A stretch of 12,121 bases of DNA from Patescibacteria group bacterium UBA5738 (GCA_002419295.1 DIFW01000030.1:5546-17666), one strand, 5' to 3'. Positions 1 to 6,706 are shown, counted from the first letter of the stretch. Numbers and translations are program-made. Notes: generated by a model from the sequence alone, not told the origin.

Positions 1-39
1 AAATTGCAGTAGGAAATATTTACGCAGCAGGTCTAATAC

Positions 40-1149
40 ATGAGCAAGGCAATTATTCACATCATTTTTGGAATTTTGGCAATTTTAGCGGTGGCGGTTT
101 ATCATGTGCCGGGATTTTGGATATTTTCAGGAGTGGTAATTTTTTTGCTTGCAAAAACCTTTAATCCGTTTAGGCTTTCCGTTGAAAATGTCCCTGAAGG
201 ATTCACTGAAAAAAAATTTGATACCGGCGAAGTGGTTTTGAACTATGTTGAAGGCCCGGACAATGGTCCGCCATTGCTATTCATTCCCGGACAAATGGAA
301 TTTTGGCAGGGGTATATGCCGATAATGCCGCACTTTTCAAAAAAATATTATGTCTTTGTTATTGATATCAGGGGCCACGGAAAATCCACAAGAACCCCGG
401 GAAGATATTCTTACAATATCTGCGGAGAAGATTTGAAGCTATTTTTAGAAAGAGTAATCAAGAAGCCCGCGATTGTTTCGGGGCTTTCTTCCGGAGCGGT
501 TCTTTCGCTTTGGCTTGCCGCCAACGCGCCTCGGTATGTGTCTGCCGCCATATCCGAAGATCCGCCGTTATTTTCTTCAATGTACCCAAGGATCAAAGAA
601 GAAAAGTTTATGTACCGTCTTTTTCAAACCGCGATAGAAACGCTTGATAAGCCGAAGAGAGATATAAAAGGATTTTTTGCTAAACAGGGAATTCCCGTAA
701 AAGACAAAGAAAAGCTCCTGATGATGCCTTCTTTTATAGCAAGTTACAGGGCGATTAGCCTTGAACTTAATAAAAAATTTAGGCCGTCTAGTCCATATGA
801 TTTGTTTAACGCAAGATTTGACGAAAGGGCGGGTTTAAAATTCATAAGCGAATACGATGTTGATTTCTCAAAAGCAACGATCGACGGAAGGTTAAGCGCG
901 GGATTCGATCCGGAAGAAACGCTGAAGAAAATTCAATGTCCCGTTTTATTGATACGCGCATACTGGTCAAGGCATGAGACATGGGGATTGCTTGGCGCGC
1001 TGGACGATAAAGATGTTGAAAAAATTCGTTCAATCGTAAAAAATATCCGGGTGGTAAAAGTAAATGCCATACACGATGTTCATTTGGCAAAACCGGCAAT
1101 ATTTATCAACGCAGTGGATAGTTTTTTGGAAAATTGGAACAAAAGCTGA
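40..1149 (+). CDS. Membrane-anchored alpha/beta-fold hydrolase
   Basis: A 369-residue serine-hydrolase-type protein. Residues about 4-40 are two closely spaced hydrophobic segments that should anchor it in the membrane; the hydrolase domain follows from about residue 55. The nucleophile elbow is GLSSG (148-152, Ser150), preceded by the strand-turn VIDIRGHGKS (107-116). The catalytic His is probably His345 in IHDVHLAKP, which matches the usual GHxxHLxxP end. The acid normally found after strand 7 (PVLLIRGxxD) is missing: the sequence reads PVLLIRAYWSRHE. The acid may instead come from Glu173 or Asp174 in ISEDPPL. The substrate cannot be told; esterase, lipase or haloperoxidase-like relatives are all possible. 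The ATG at 40 has only a weak AGGT 8 bases upstream. It ends in TGA. The fold is certain, the reaction unknown. Confidence 0.85.
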   Translation: MSKAIIHIIFGILAILAVAVYHVPGFWIFSGVVIFLLAKTFNPFRLSVENVPEGFTEKKFDTGEVVLNYVEGPDNGPPLLFIPGQMEFWQGYMPIMPHFSKKYYVFVIDIRGHGKSTRTPGRYSYNICGEDLKLFLERVIKKPAIVSGLSSGAVLSLWLAANAPRYVSAAISEDPPLFSSMYPRIKEEKFMYRLFQTAIETLDKPKRDIKGFFAKQGIPVKDKEKLLMMPSFIASYRAISLELNKKFRPSSPYDLFNARFDERAGLKFISEYDVDFSKATIDGRLSAGFDPEETLKKIQCPVLLIRAYWSRHETWGLLGALDDKDVEKIRSIVKNIRVVKVNAIHDVHLAKPAIFINAVDSFLENWNKS

Positions 1150-1385
1150 TCGGCAAGCTTAATGTATTTCGTCGAGCGGGATATGAACCCCGCACGACGA
1201 CCAAAAAGGGCACTCCTTGCAAGAATACTTACGAATTACCTAAGGAATCCTCTTGGTGCACCCCGGGGCAAAACCCCAAGGTATTACACTCAATAAAAAG
1301 CTGGCGGCGGGGAAAGAAACCAAATTTAATCGACAATAACGCTCTTGCTGTATTTCCCGTTGAAAAAACGGACCAAGGACGGTAA
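1134..1385 (+). CDS. Doubtful 83-aa ORF with a KKGTPCKN motif
   Basis: An open frame overlaps the last 16 bases of the hydrolase gene and ends in TAA. I do not recognise it as a whole. The stretch TTTKKGTPCKN followed about 15 residues later by WC resembles small Cys/His modules of the type T-x-KGTPC-(x)n-WC-x-x-H seen in phage and plasmid proteins (compare DUF5763). The expected upstream Cys and the final His are absent here (GYEPRTTT; WCTPGQN). It has no Shine-Dalgarno sequence, and a strong hairpin covers codons 12-23. It may be a decayed gene, a real small protein, or chance reading through a structured region. Codon use cannot decide at this length. Confidence 0.25.
   Translation: MEQKLIGKLNVFRRAGYEPRTTTKKGTPCKNTYELPKESSWCTPGQNPKVLHSIKSWRRGKKPNLIDNNALAVFPVEKTDQGR
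1169..1200. repeat. GC-rich two-step hairpin
   Basis: TCGTCG (1169-1174) pairs with CGACGA (1195-1200), then an A/A mismatch, then GCGGG (1176-1180) pairs with CCCGC (1189-1193) around an 8-base loop. No T-run follows on either strand, so it is not a typical terminator. A further GGGG/CCCC hairpin lies at 1265-1277, and CCGTT/AACGG at about 1359-1374. The clustering of GC-rich stems in an otherwise AT-rich gap suggests a structured RNA or a remnant of one, but I match it to no known RNA family. Confidence 0.55.
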
Positions 1386-1400
1386 ATTGGATTGAATCAG

Positions 1401-1528
1401 TACTTATTTAACTTTGAATTACGAAACCATTAAATGTAAATGCTTTAGAGGGGTCTATCCCTTGCGATTACGCAAGGGATAGACCCCGAATGCAAAGCGT
1501 TTCGTAATTCAAGATATTTAAATAAGTA
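1401..1528. repeat. Nested palindromic element, copy A
   Basis: A large inverted repeat able to form a hairpin or cruciform. From outside in: TACTTATTTAA (1401-1411) with TTAAATAAGTA (1518-1528); TTGAATTACGAAAC (1414-1427) with GTTTCGTAATTCAA (1499-1512); GCTTT (1442-1446) with AAAGC (1494-1498); and a perfect 17-bp stem (1450-1466 with 1471-1487) starting GGGGTCTATCCC around loop ATTA. The left side carries a 14-base bulge at 1428-1441. A diverged relative sits at 11530-11630. A 10-bp direct repeat AATCAGTACT lies outside it (1395-1404 and 1545-1554). It has no coding capacity, so it is MITE-like or REP-like, or a structured RNA. Confidence 0.8.
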
Positions 1529-1554
1529 TTTAAATTAGTATTTAAATCAGTACT
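1514..1554. repeat. TTTAAAT short tandem array
   Basis: Three TATTTAAAT units follow each other at 11-12 bp spacing (about 1516-1547), ending in CAGTACT, about 65 bp before the preferred start of the next gene. The first two units form a near-palindrome with arms ATTTAAATA and TATTTAAAT around AG. The 22 bases at 1514-1535 recur exactly, in inverted orientation, at 11688-11709. One-turn spacing on one DNA face fits a regulator-binding array or AT-rich promoter DNA; this is inference. Confidence 0.55.
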
Positions 1555-1618
1555 CGATATGGCTGGAAGATTGGAGAGAAAAACATTATCAAAACATATT
1601 CGTCGTACAATTAAAACT

Positions 1619-2521
1619 ATGAATAAAAAAATTATATTGATGGCGATGGTCGTTGTTCTGGCGGCGGCCGTGATTGGCGTTTATTTTTGGTCACAATCAC
1701 GGCAATCAGGAGAGAAGATAAACCGGCCGGATGACGAGGCGGCCGTAAGGCTTGTTGTGACAAATTTTGGCAAAGCATTGAAAAATGTTTCTTTGCTTTC
1801 GCCGGCGGCGGAAGAAGAGATGGACGCAAACTATAAAAATTATCTTGATCCCGCATTGTTGGTTCAATGGAAGGCCGATCCGCCAAAGGCACTGGGCAGG
1901 TTTGCTTCAAGCCCATGGCCGGAAAGCATTGAAATCGAAAGCATCGACAAATTCGGTTCCGGCGCCTATGATGTGAGCGCAAGGATCATTGATATGACGA
2001 GCGCCGGCGTGGCCGGATCGCGGGCGGTCCAAATCGGGGTGGTCAAATTCGGCGATCGCTGGCTCATAACCGGAGTGTCGGCAATCGCCCCGGAAGAAAA
2101 TTCCCTTTGGAAAGAATACCGCGGAGGCGGGGTTTCGTTCCGGTATCCGGAAAAACTAACCGCCGAATATATTTCTGTCGCGGAATGGCCGCCAACGATT
2201 GAGATCAAATCCGGCGATTTTTCTTGCGCGGAAACGCCGCAAGAGGTAAGCAGTATGATGGAGATAACTTCGCAAAGAGTGGTTGATGACCGGATTTATT
2301 GCGTCAATGTCAAAAACGAAGGCGCCGCGGGCAGTGTTTATTCTTCCTATATTTATACGACTCCCGTTCGGGGAAAGCTGGTTTCAGCCAGTTTTGTTTT
2401 GCGTTATCCAAATTGCGCCAATTACAACGAGGAACAAAATCGGGCCTGTGCCAGCGAGCGGGAGGCGTTTGATCTTGACGCAACGGTGGATCGTATAGTT
2501 CAGACTCTTAATATGTTATGA
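1619..2521 (+). CDS. Anchored extracytoplasmic protein, unknown function
   Basis: A 300-residue protein using the ATG at 1619. An in-frame ATG at 1559 would add 20 very basic residues ahead of the signal anchor; starting at 1619 gives MNKK followed directly by a hydrophobic helix (about 5-24), a normal signal anchor. After the anchor, residues about 38-157 look like an NTF2/DUF4878-type alpha-plus-beta domain ending in GDRWLITGV, a common ending of that fold. Residues about 163-300 begin YRGGGVSFRYPEKL, like the opening of PsbP-like secreted domains, and hold four cysteines (203, 228, 266, 277) that could form disulfides outside the cell. No catalytic motif is visible. It precedes the next gene by 31 bp and is probably co-transcribed with it. 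Both domain assignments are by eye and tentative. Confidence 0.82.
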   Translation: MNKKIILMAMVVVLAAAVIGVYFWSQSRQSGEKINRPDDEAAVRLVVTNFGKALKNVSLLSPAAEEEMDANYKNYLDPALLVQWKADPPKALGRFASSPWPESIEIESIDKFGSGAYDVSARIIDMTSAGVAGSRAVQIGVVKFGDRWLITGVSAIAPEENSLWKEYRGGGVSFRYPEKLTAEYISVAEWPPTIEIKSGDFSCAETPQEVSSMMEITSQRVVDDRIYCVNVKNEGAAGSVYSSYIYTTPVRGKLVSASFVLRYPNCANYNEEQNRACASEREAFDLDATVDRIVQTLNML

Positions 2522-2552
2522 TTAAATCGCGACGGCGAATAAATATAAAAAC

Positions 2553-2912
2553 ATGAAAAAGAATATGAAAATAATTAAATGGACGGCGAGGATAAGCGCG
2601 CTTATCCTCTTGGTTTTTGGTTTGTTGTTTTATTTCGGCTATGGAAATCCTCTGCCGTTCGCCAATCCGAACTATTCATTGTGGGAGAATGTCGCGCTGG
2701 CGATGATGCCTTTGATTTTTATCGGGCTGGCTTTGGGTTGGAAATATGAAAAAACCGGAGGTTATCTTGTGGTCGTTCCAATGGCGATAGGTTTCTTGGT
2801 GGGGCTGGCAACCGCCGCGAATTTCAGCGGCAATATGATTTGGCCGCTGATTCCGGGAGTATTGTATCTGGTATCGGGATATATGAATAATTCCCCGACA
2901 AAAAAATCTTAG
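2553..2912 (+). CDS. Four-helix small membrane protein
   Basis: A 119-residue protein that is nearly all membrane. Hydrophobic segments are at about 10-28, 45-62, 70-88 and 95-112, with a basic N-terminus (MKKNMKIIKW) and a short basic tail. It resembles small uncharacterised four-helix proteins (for instance DUF7670-type), but I cannot name a family with certainty. A second in-frame ATG at 2565 is also possible; neither start has a Shine-Dalgarno sequence. It lies 31 bp after the anchored protein and 38 bp before a strong hairpin, so the two genes probably form one transcription unit. There is no sign of a transport or redox motif. Confidence 0.78.
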   Translation: MKKNMKIIKWTARISALILLVFGLLFYFGYGNPLPFANPNYSLWENVALAMMPLIFIGLALGWKYEKTGGYLVVVPMAIGFLVGLATAANFSGNMIWPLIPGVLYLVSGYMNNSPTKKS

Positions 2913-2950
2913 CAAGCTTTGCCGTTTCCAGTGCAAGTTTATGTCGACAA

Positions 2951-2980
2951 AACACCCCGGGATGATCCCCCCGGGGTGTT
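2951..2980. terminator. Strong GC-rich terminator-like hairpin
   Basis: An 11-bp perfect stem, AACACCCCGGG (2951-2961) with CCCGGGGTGTT (2970-2980), around 8 bases. Downstream on + is only GTTTG, so the U-tract is poor. On the minus strand the stem is followed by TTGTCG, also poor. Its place just after the four-helix gene supports a transcript-end role or 3' end protection. Confidence 0.6.
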
Positions 2981-3039
2981 GTTTGACTGCTTATTTAAAG
3001 AAATGATTTCAGCACAACAATCGCGAGTTGAAACTTTTG

Positions 3040-3048
3040 TGGTAAAAT
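3040..3048 (+). promoter_or_regulatory. Extended -10 promoter, probably leaderless
   Basis: TGG-TAAAAT (3040-3048) has the same layout as TGG-TATAAT of the downstream operon at 3363-3371. A start 7 bases after the -10 would fall at about 3055, the A of an ATG, giving a leaderless message. No good -35 is visible. Confidence 0.45.
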
Positions 3049-3054
3049 GGAGAT

Positions 3055-3111
3055 ATGAAATTATATTTTGCGCGGCATGGGGAGGCGGATAGCAACCTGC
3101 AAAAAAGATAA
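3055..3111 (+). pseudogene. Histidine phosphatase N-terminal relic
   Basis: The 18-codon frame reads MKLYFARHGEADSNLQKR then TAA. This is the characteristic first strand and RHGE motif of the histidine phosphatase (phosphoglycerate mutase-like) superfamily, where the His becomes phosphorylated; such proteins are normally about 150-220 residues. Nothing after the stop resembles the rest of the fold in any frame I read, so the body is deleted or decayed. It has a promoter at 3040-3048, GGAG two bases before the ATG, and a terminator at 3294-3325. It could also be a real short leader peptide on a small transcript. Confidence 0.55.
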
Positions 3112-3293
3112 ATCCATGTGGAAACTGATTACGCTAAATGATCTAAAATAAGCGTTTTATAGTAATTTCTGATGACAATTGATAATTTTAACAACAGATG
3201 TGTCTCAAACGCGAACCAAAGATACGACAACATGATCACCACCTTTAAATTAATCGACTGACAAGAATCGATAAGGACAATTCGAAATAGTTC
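3112..3293. other. Non-coding stretch between relic and terminator
   Basis: AT-rich, with no ORF of useful size on either strand. Small complementary pieces (ACGCT near 3127 with AGCGT near 3152; GCGTTT with AAACGC near 3208) could give local RNA structure. Together with the promoter at 3040 and the terminator at 3325, it could be the body of a transcript of about 270 nt. Confidence 0.35.
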
Positions 3294-3325
3294 AAAACAG
3301 GCTTGTCAGCGCAAGTCTGTTTTTT
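3294..3325 (+). terminator. Rho-independent terminator
   Basis: CAGGCTTG (3298-3305) pairs with CAAGTCTG (3312-3319), with one G-U pair, around TCAGCG. A-T pairs extend the base (AAAA at 3294-3297) and a six-T run follows at 3320-3325. It ends whatever transcript begins near 3055 and insulates the M14 operon. Confidence 0.8.
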
Positions 3326-3343
3326 ATGATGGCAGTAGTGTAT

Positions 3344-3371
3344 TTTTTGTTGTGTGATTGTGTGGTATAAT
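3344..3371 (+). promoter_or_regulatory. Promoter of the M14/M14/ribonuclease operon
   Basis: A consensus -10 TATAAT at 3366-3371 is preceded by TGG (extended -10). A weak T-rich -35 (TTTTTG, 3344-3349) lies 16 bases upstream. The predicted start near 3378 gives a leader of about 31 nt to the ATG at 3409, with no Shine-Dalgarno sequence. Confidence 0.65.
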
Positions 3372-3408
3372 CAATTCGTCTTGAACAAACAATAATTAAC
3401 GACAAAAC

Positions 3409-4383
3409 ATGAAAAAAAATATCATTGTGCTTTTGGTTGTCGGTATCGCCGCCGCCGGTTTGCTGTTTTATTTGATCGGCAGTTTTGAAAAAGCGGGAAA
3501 ATCGCCGCAAAATGAAGAAATTCAAACTCCGGAACCGCAAAATTTTGAAAACGAACCGGCGCAAGAAAATATTTCCGCGGAAAACGAGGCCATTGGCGAA
3601 ATGCCAACAACCGAAGAGCCGGCACAAGAAACACAGAGCAAAAGCGAAACATCAATCGGTAAATCGGTTCAAGGGCGGGATATTTTGGCTTATCATTTCG
3701 GAAGCGGACAAAAAGAAATTCTGTTTGTCGGCGGAACTCACGGCGGCTATTCATGGAATACCGCGCTTCTGGCTTATCAACTGATTGATTATCTGAAAAA
3801 TAATCGCGACAAAGTGCCGGCAAATATCAAAATAACCGTAATTCCGGCGTTAAATCCCGACGGATTGGCAAAAGTGGTTGACGCTACGGGATCATTTGGC
3901 GCCAATGATGTTTCGGTTTCCGCCGATACCGCCGCGGCAAGATTCAACGCCAATAATGTGGACATAAACCGCAATTTTGACTGCGAATGGAAGGCGAGCG
4001 GCGTTTGGCAGAATAAAACCGTGAGCGGGGGAACCGCGGCCTTTTCCGAACCCGAAAGCGCGGCAATTCGCGATTATATCCAAAACAACCGGCCTTCGGC
4101 GGTCGTCGCTTGGTATGCTTCCGCCGGCGGCGTGTTCGCGTCGAGCTGCAACAACGGGGTCTCCGCCGAAACTCAAGCCATCACCGATGCCTACGCCAAA
4201 GCCTCGGGTTATTCCGCACACAAAGATTTCGATTTCTATGAAATAAGCGGAGATATGACCAATTGGCTCGCCAAAGTCGGCGTTCCGGCCATCGGAGTGG
4301 TGTTGTCAACCGCGAATGACACCGAATGGAGCAAAAATCAAGCGGGTATTGCCGCGATTCTTGAATATTACGCGAACAAATAA
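3409..4383 (+). CDS. Membrane-anchored M14-type peptidase homologue, active site degenerate
   Basis: A 324-residue protein: signal anchor at about 4-24, a Glu/Pro/Gln-rich linker (26-82), then a zinc-carboxypeptidase (M14) fold from GKSVQGRDI (84) to the end, outside the cell. The scaffold is intact: GGTHGG (108-113), ALNPDGL (147-153), VDINRNFDC (184-192), AFSEPES (211-217). Against its downstream paralogue the key residues are changed. The first zinc His111 remains, but the Glu ligand of HGGYE is Ser115, the third ligand His is Tyr236 (AWYAS), and the catalytic Glu of TVEL is Val298 (GVVL). It therefore probably lacks peptidase activity and may bind peptides or regulate its sister. Its stop overlaps the next start (TAATG). 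High similarity to the neighbour shows tandem duplication. M14 membership is secure; loss of activity is inference from residues. Confidence 0.88.
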   Translation: MKKNIIVLLVVGIAAAGLLFYLIGSFEKAGKSPQNEEIQTPEPQNFENEPAQENISAENEAIGEMPTTEEPAQETQSKSETSIGKSVQGRDILAYHFGSGQKEILFVGGTHGGYSWNTALLAYQLIDYLKNNRDKVPANIKITVIPALNPDGLAKVVDATGSFGANDVSVSADTAAARFNANNVDINRNFDCEWKASGVWQNKTVSGGTAAFSEPESAAIRDYIQNNRPSAVVAWYASAGGVFASSCNNGVSAETQAITDAYAKASGYSAHKDFDFYEISGDMTNWLAKVGVPAIGVVLSTANDTEWSKNQAGIAAILEYYANK

Positions 4384-5303
4384 TGCGATTTTTCACCATT
4401 AAACAACTGATAATCGCCGCGCTGTTTTGCTTGGCCGCAATCGCCGCGGCCGTTTTTGTGTTGCTTGACATCAAAAAAAGGGAGGAATTCAAAGATAACC
4501 CGCCTCAATCTCAAAAAACCGAAACTATTGATACTTCCGCGCAAATCGAAACATCGCCCGAACCCCGGCGAGAAATTATCGGATTCTCGGTGCAAAAACG
4601 CGAAATCGAGTCATATATATTCGGCGCCGGCCAAAATTTGCTTGTTTTTATCGGTGGTATTCACGGCGGTTATGAATGGAACAGCGTGCTTTTAGCTTAT
4701 GAATTTATTGATTATTTTCAAACAAATCCAAAATTGATTCCCGAAAATCTATCAATCGCGGTGATTCCCGCGCTCAATCCCGACGGATTGTTTAAAATAA
4801 CCGGCAAAGCCGGACGGTTCGCGGCCGGCGATGTTGCCGCCGGAACTAATGAAGCCGGAAGATTCAATGCCAACAAAGTGGATTTAAACCGCAATTTTGA
4901 CTGCAACTGGCAGGTAAAAGGCGTTTGGCGGCAAAAAGAAGTGAGCGCGGGCACCGCGGCGTTTTCCGAACCCGAAAGCGCGGCCATCCGCGATTATATC
5001 CTGCGAAACAAGCCGGCGGCGATCGTTTTTTGGCACAGCCAATCCAACGCGGTTTACGGATCGATGTGCAACACCGAGATGCCCGCCGAAACCCGTGCGA
5101 TCCTCAACGCCTACGCCAAGGCATCCGGATATCCGGCCAAAGACACTTTTGACCAATATCAAGTTTCGGGAGACGCCACCGATTGGCTCGCGTCAATCGG
5201 CGTTCCGGCCATCACCGTGGAATTGAAAACCCACGAAAACATTGAATGGCCCCAAAATCTGGCCGGCGTTCAATCGCTTCTTGAATATTACGCAAAAAAA
5301 TAA
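4383..5303 (+). CDS. Membrane-anchored M14-family zinc carboxypeptidase
   Basis: A 306-residue protein: signal anchor about 7-29, charged linker to about 65, then the M14 domain outside the membrane. Probable zinc ligands are His94 and Glu98 in GGIHGGYEWN and His218 in FWHSQS. Substrate-binding Asn169/Arg170 lie in DLNRNF, and the catalytic Glu280 in TVELKTHEN. The His-x3-Glu spacing is one longer than the classic HxxE of carboxypeptidase A. M14 enzymes remove C-terminal residues or trim peptidoglycan peptides; which applies here cannot be told. Cys residues at 174 and 229 match positions in the paralogue and may form a disulfide. It starts on the stop of the first paralogue and ends on the start of the ribonuclease gene (both TAATG), so translation is probably coupled. 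The 23 bases at 4962-4984 are identical to 4042-4064 in the paralogue, a sign of recent duplication or gene conversion. Confidence 0.92.
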   Translation: MRFFTIKQLIIAALFCLAAIAAAVFVLLDIKKREEFKDNPPQSQKTETIDTSAQIETSPEPRREIIGFSVQKREIESYIFGAGQNLLVFIGGIHGGYEWNSVLLAYEFIDYFQTNPKLIPENLSIAVIPALNPDGLFKITGKAGRFAAGDVAAGTNEAGRFNANKVDLNRNFDCNWQVKGVWRQKEVSAGTAAFSEPESAAIRDYILRNKPAAIVFWHSQSNAVYGSMCNTEMPAETRAILNAYAKASGYPAKDTFDQYQVSGDATDWLASIGVPAITVELKTHENIEWPQNLAGVQSLLEYYAKK

Positions 5304-6706
5304 TGAAAATCACTTTCTGGGGCGCGGCGCGAAATGTCACCGGGGCCAAGCATTTGATAGAAAGCGGCGGATGCAAGCTTTTGCTCGATTGCGGTTTCTA
5401 TCAAGGCAGAAGAACCGACGCCAACCAGCAAAACAGATTTCTGCCTTTTGACGCGAAAACCGTTTCTGCCGTGATTTTGAGCCACGCCCACCTCGACCAT
5501 TGCGGCACCTTGCCGGTTTTGGTGAAAAACGGTTTCGCGGGGAAAATATATTGCACTCCAGCAACCGCCGAAATCGCCGAATATATTCTGTTGGATTCAG
5601 CCAATATCCAAAAAAACGATTGCGATTACTACAACGCCCACGCCGGCGGCCAAGAGCCCATTTCTCCGATTTACGGCCAAGAAGATGTGCGAAAAATTAT
5701 CGAACGCTTTGAAACGATCGATTATTTTTCCGGTGGCGGCGAATGGACAAATATCAATGAAAACATTCGCTTTAAATTTTATGATGCCGGGCATATTCTG
5801 GGAGCGGCCGCTGTTTTGCTGAAAATTAAAGAGGATGGCAAGGTAAAAACCCTGGCATTTTCCGGCGATTTGGGCCGCGACGAATTGCCAATATTGAAAA
5901 AGCCCGAAGCCGTTGAAGAAGATACCCAGACTTTGATCATGGAATGCACCTACGGCAATCGCGTCCACCGCCCAATGCCCCAGATTTTTGGCAAACTGAA
6001 AAATATCATCCGCATCGCCGAACGCAAAAAAGGAAAGATCATCGTGCCGGCATTTGCTTTGGGAAGAACGCAGGAATTGATTTATATTTTGAATCTTTTA
6101 ACGCGCGCGAATGAAATTCCGTCCCTGCCGATATATATCGATACTCCGCTGGGCGATAAAATCACCAAGATTTTCCCTCGTTATATTAAAGATTTTGACG
6201 ATGATTTCAAAGAAGAATTCGGCCGCGACGGGCACAAGGCTTTTTCTTTTAATAATCTGAAATATATCCGTTCGGTCGCGGAATCAAAATCGCTCAACGG
6301 TAAAAACGGGCCGTTTATCATTATCGCCGGTTCGGGAATGAGCGAAGGCGGGCGAATTTTGCATCATTTGAAAAACAACATCGGCGATACCGCCAATATT
6401 GTTTTAATCACCGGATATCAGGCAAAAGACACCATGGGACGCAAAATTTTGGAAAATATCAGTCCTGTTCGGATATACGGCAAACTTTATGATGTTCGCG
6501 CCAAAGTGATGACGCTCAACGAGTTAAGCGCCCATGCCGATCAAAACGATTTAATGGATTATGTCAAAAACATCAAAGGATTGAAAAATTTATTCTTGGT
6601 GCACACCGAAATGACGCAAGCCGAACCCTTTGCCGATTTGGCGCGAAAATCCTTCCCCGAAATTTCCGTTTCCATCCCCGAATTTTCCCAAAGCGTCGAA
6701 ATTTAA
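5303..6706 (+). CDS. Beta-CASP metallo-beta-lactamase ribonuclease (YSH1/CPSF-like)
   Basis: A 467-residue cytoplasmic protein of normal length for the COG1236-type family of RNA-processing nucleases. Metallo-beta-lactamase motifs are in order: HAHLDH (61-66), the His of DAGHILG (164) and the Asp of FSGDLGRD (189). The beta-CASP part holds motif A Glu214 (LIMECTYGNR), the conserved VPAFALGRTQE (248-258), GSGMSEGGR followed by His354/355 (motif B region), and motif C His411 (LSAHADQ). A C-terminal LVHTE replaces the usual LVHGE. Family members cut or trim RNA with two zinc ions. The 3' gene of a tightly coupled operon behind two secreted peptidase homologues is an unusual partner; coupling may reflect genome compaction rather than shared function. 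It starts on TAATG without a Shine-Dalgarno sequence. Confidence 0.93.
   Translation: MKITFWGAARNVTGAKHLIESGGCKLLLDCGFYQGRRTDANQQNRFLPFDAKTVSAVILSHAHLDHCGTLPVLVKNGFAGKIYCTPATAEIAEYILLDSANIQKNDCDYYNAHAGGQEPISPIYGQEDVRKIIERFETIDYFSGGGEWTNINENIRFKFYDAGHILGAAAVLLKIKEDGKVKTLAFSGDLGRDELPILKKPEAVEEDTQTLIMECTYGNRVHRPMPQIFGKLKNIIRIAERKKGKIIVPAFALGRTQELIYILNLLTRANEIPSLPIYIDTPLGDKITKIFPRYIKDFDDDFKEEFGRDGHKAFSFNNLKYIRSVAESKSLNGKNGPFIIIAGSGMSEGGRILHHLKNNIGDTANIVLITGYQAKDTMGRKILENISPVRIYGKLYDVRAKVMTLNELSAHADQNDLMDYVKNIKGLKNLFLVHTEMTQAEPFADLARKSFPEISVSIPEFSQSVEI

Noticed and set aside
1169..1200. Possible minus-strand tRNA 3' end (T-arm-like GGGGTTCATATCCC)
   Set aside because: The TTC-x-A loop pattern is off by one, and the would-be acceptor strand pairs directly next to the T-stem, so it is a simple hairpin with no D or anticodon arms.
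1559..2521. 320-residue reading of the anchored protein from the ATG at 1559
   Set aside because: The extra 20 residues are strongly basic and precede a complete signal anchor that starts at the next ATG (1619).
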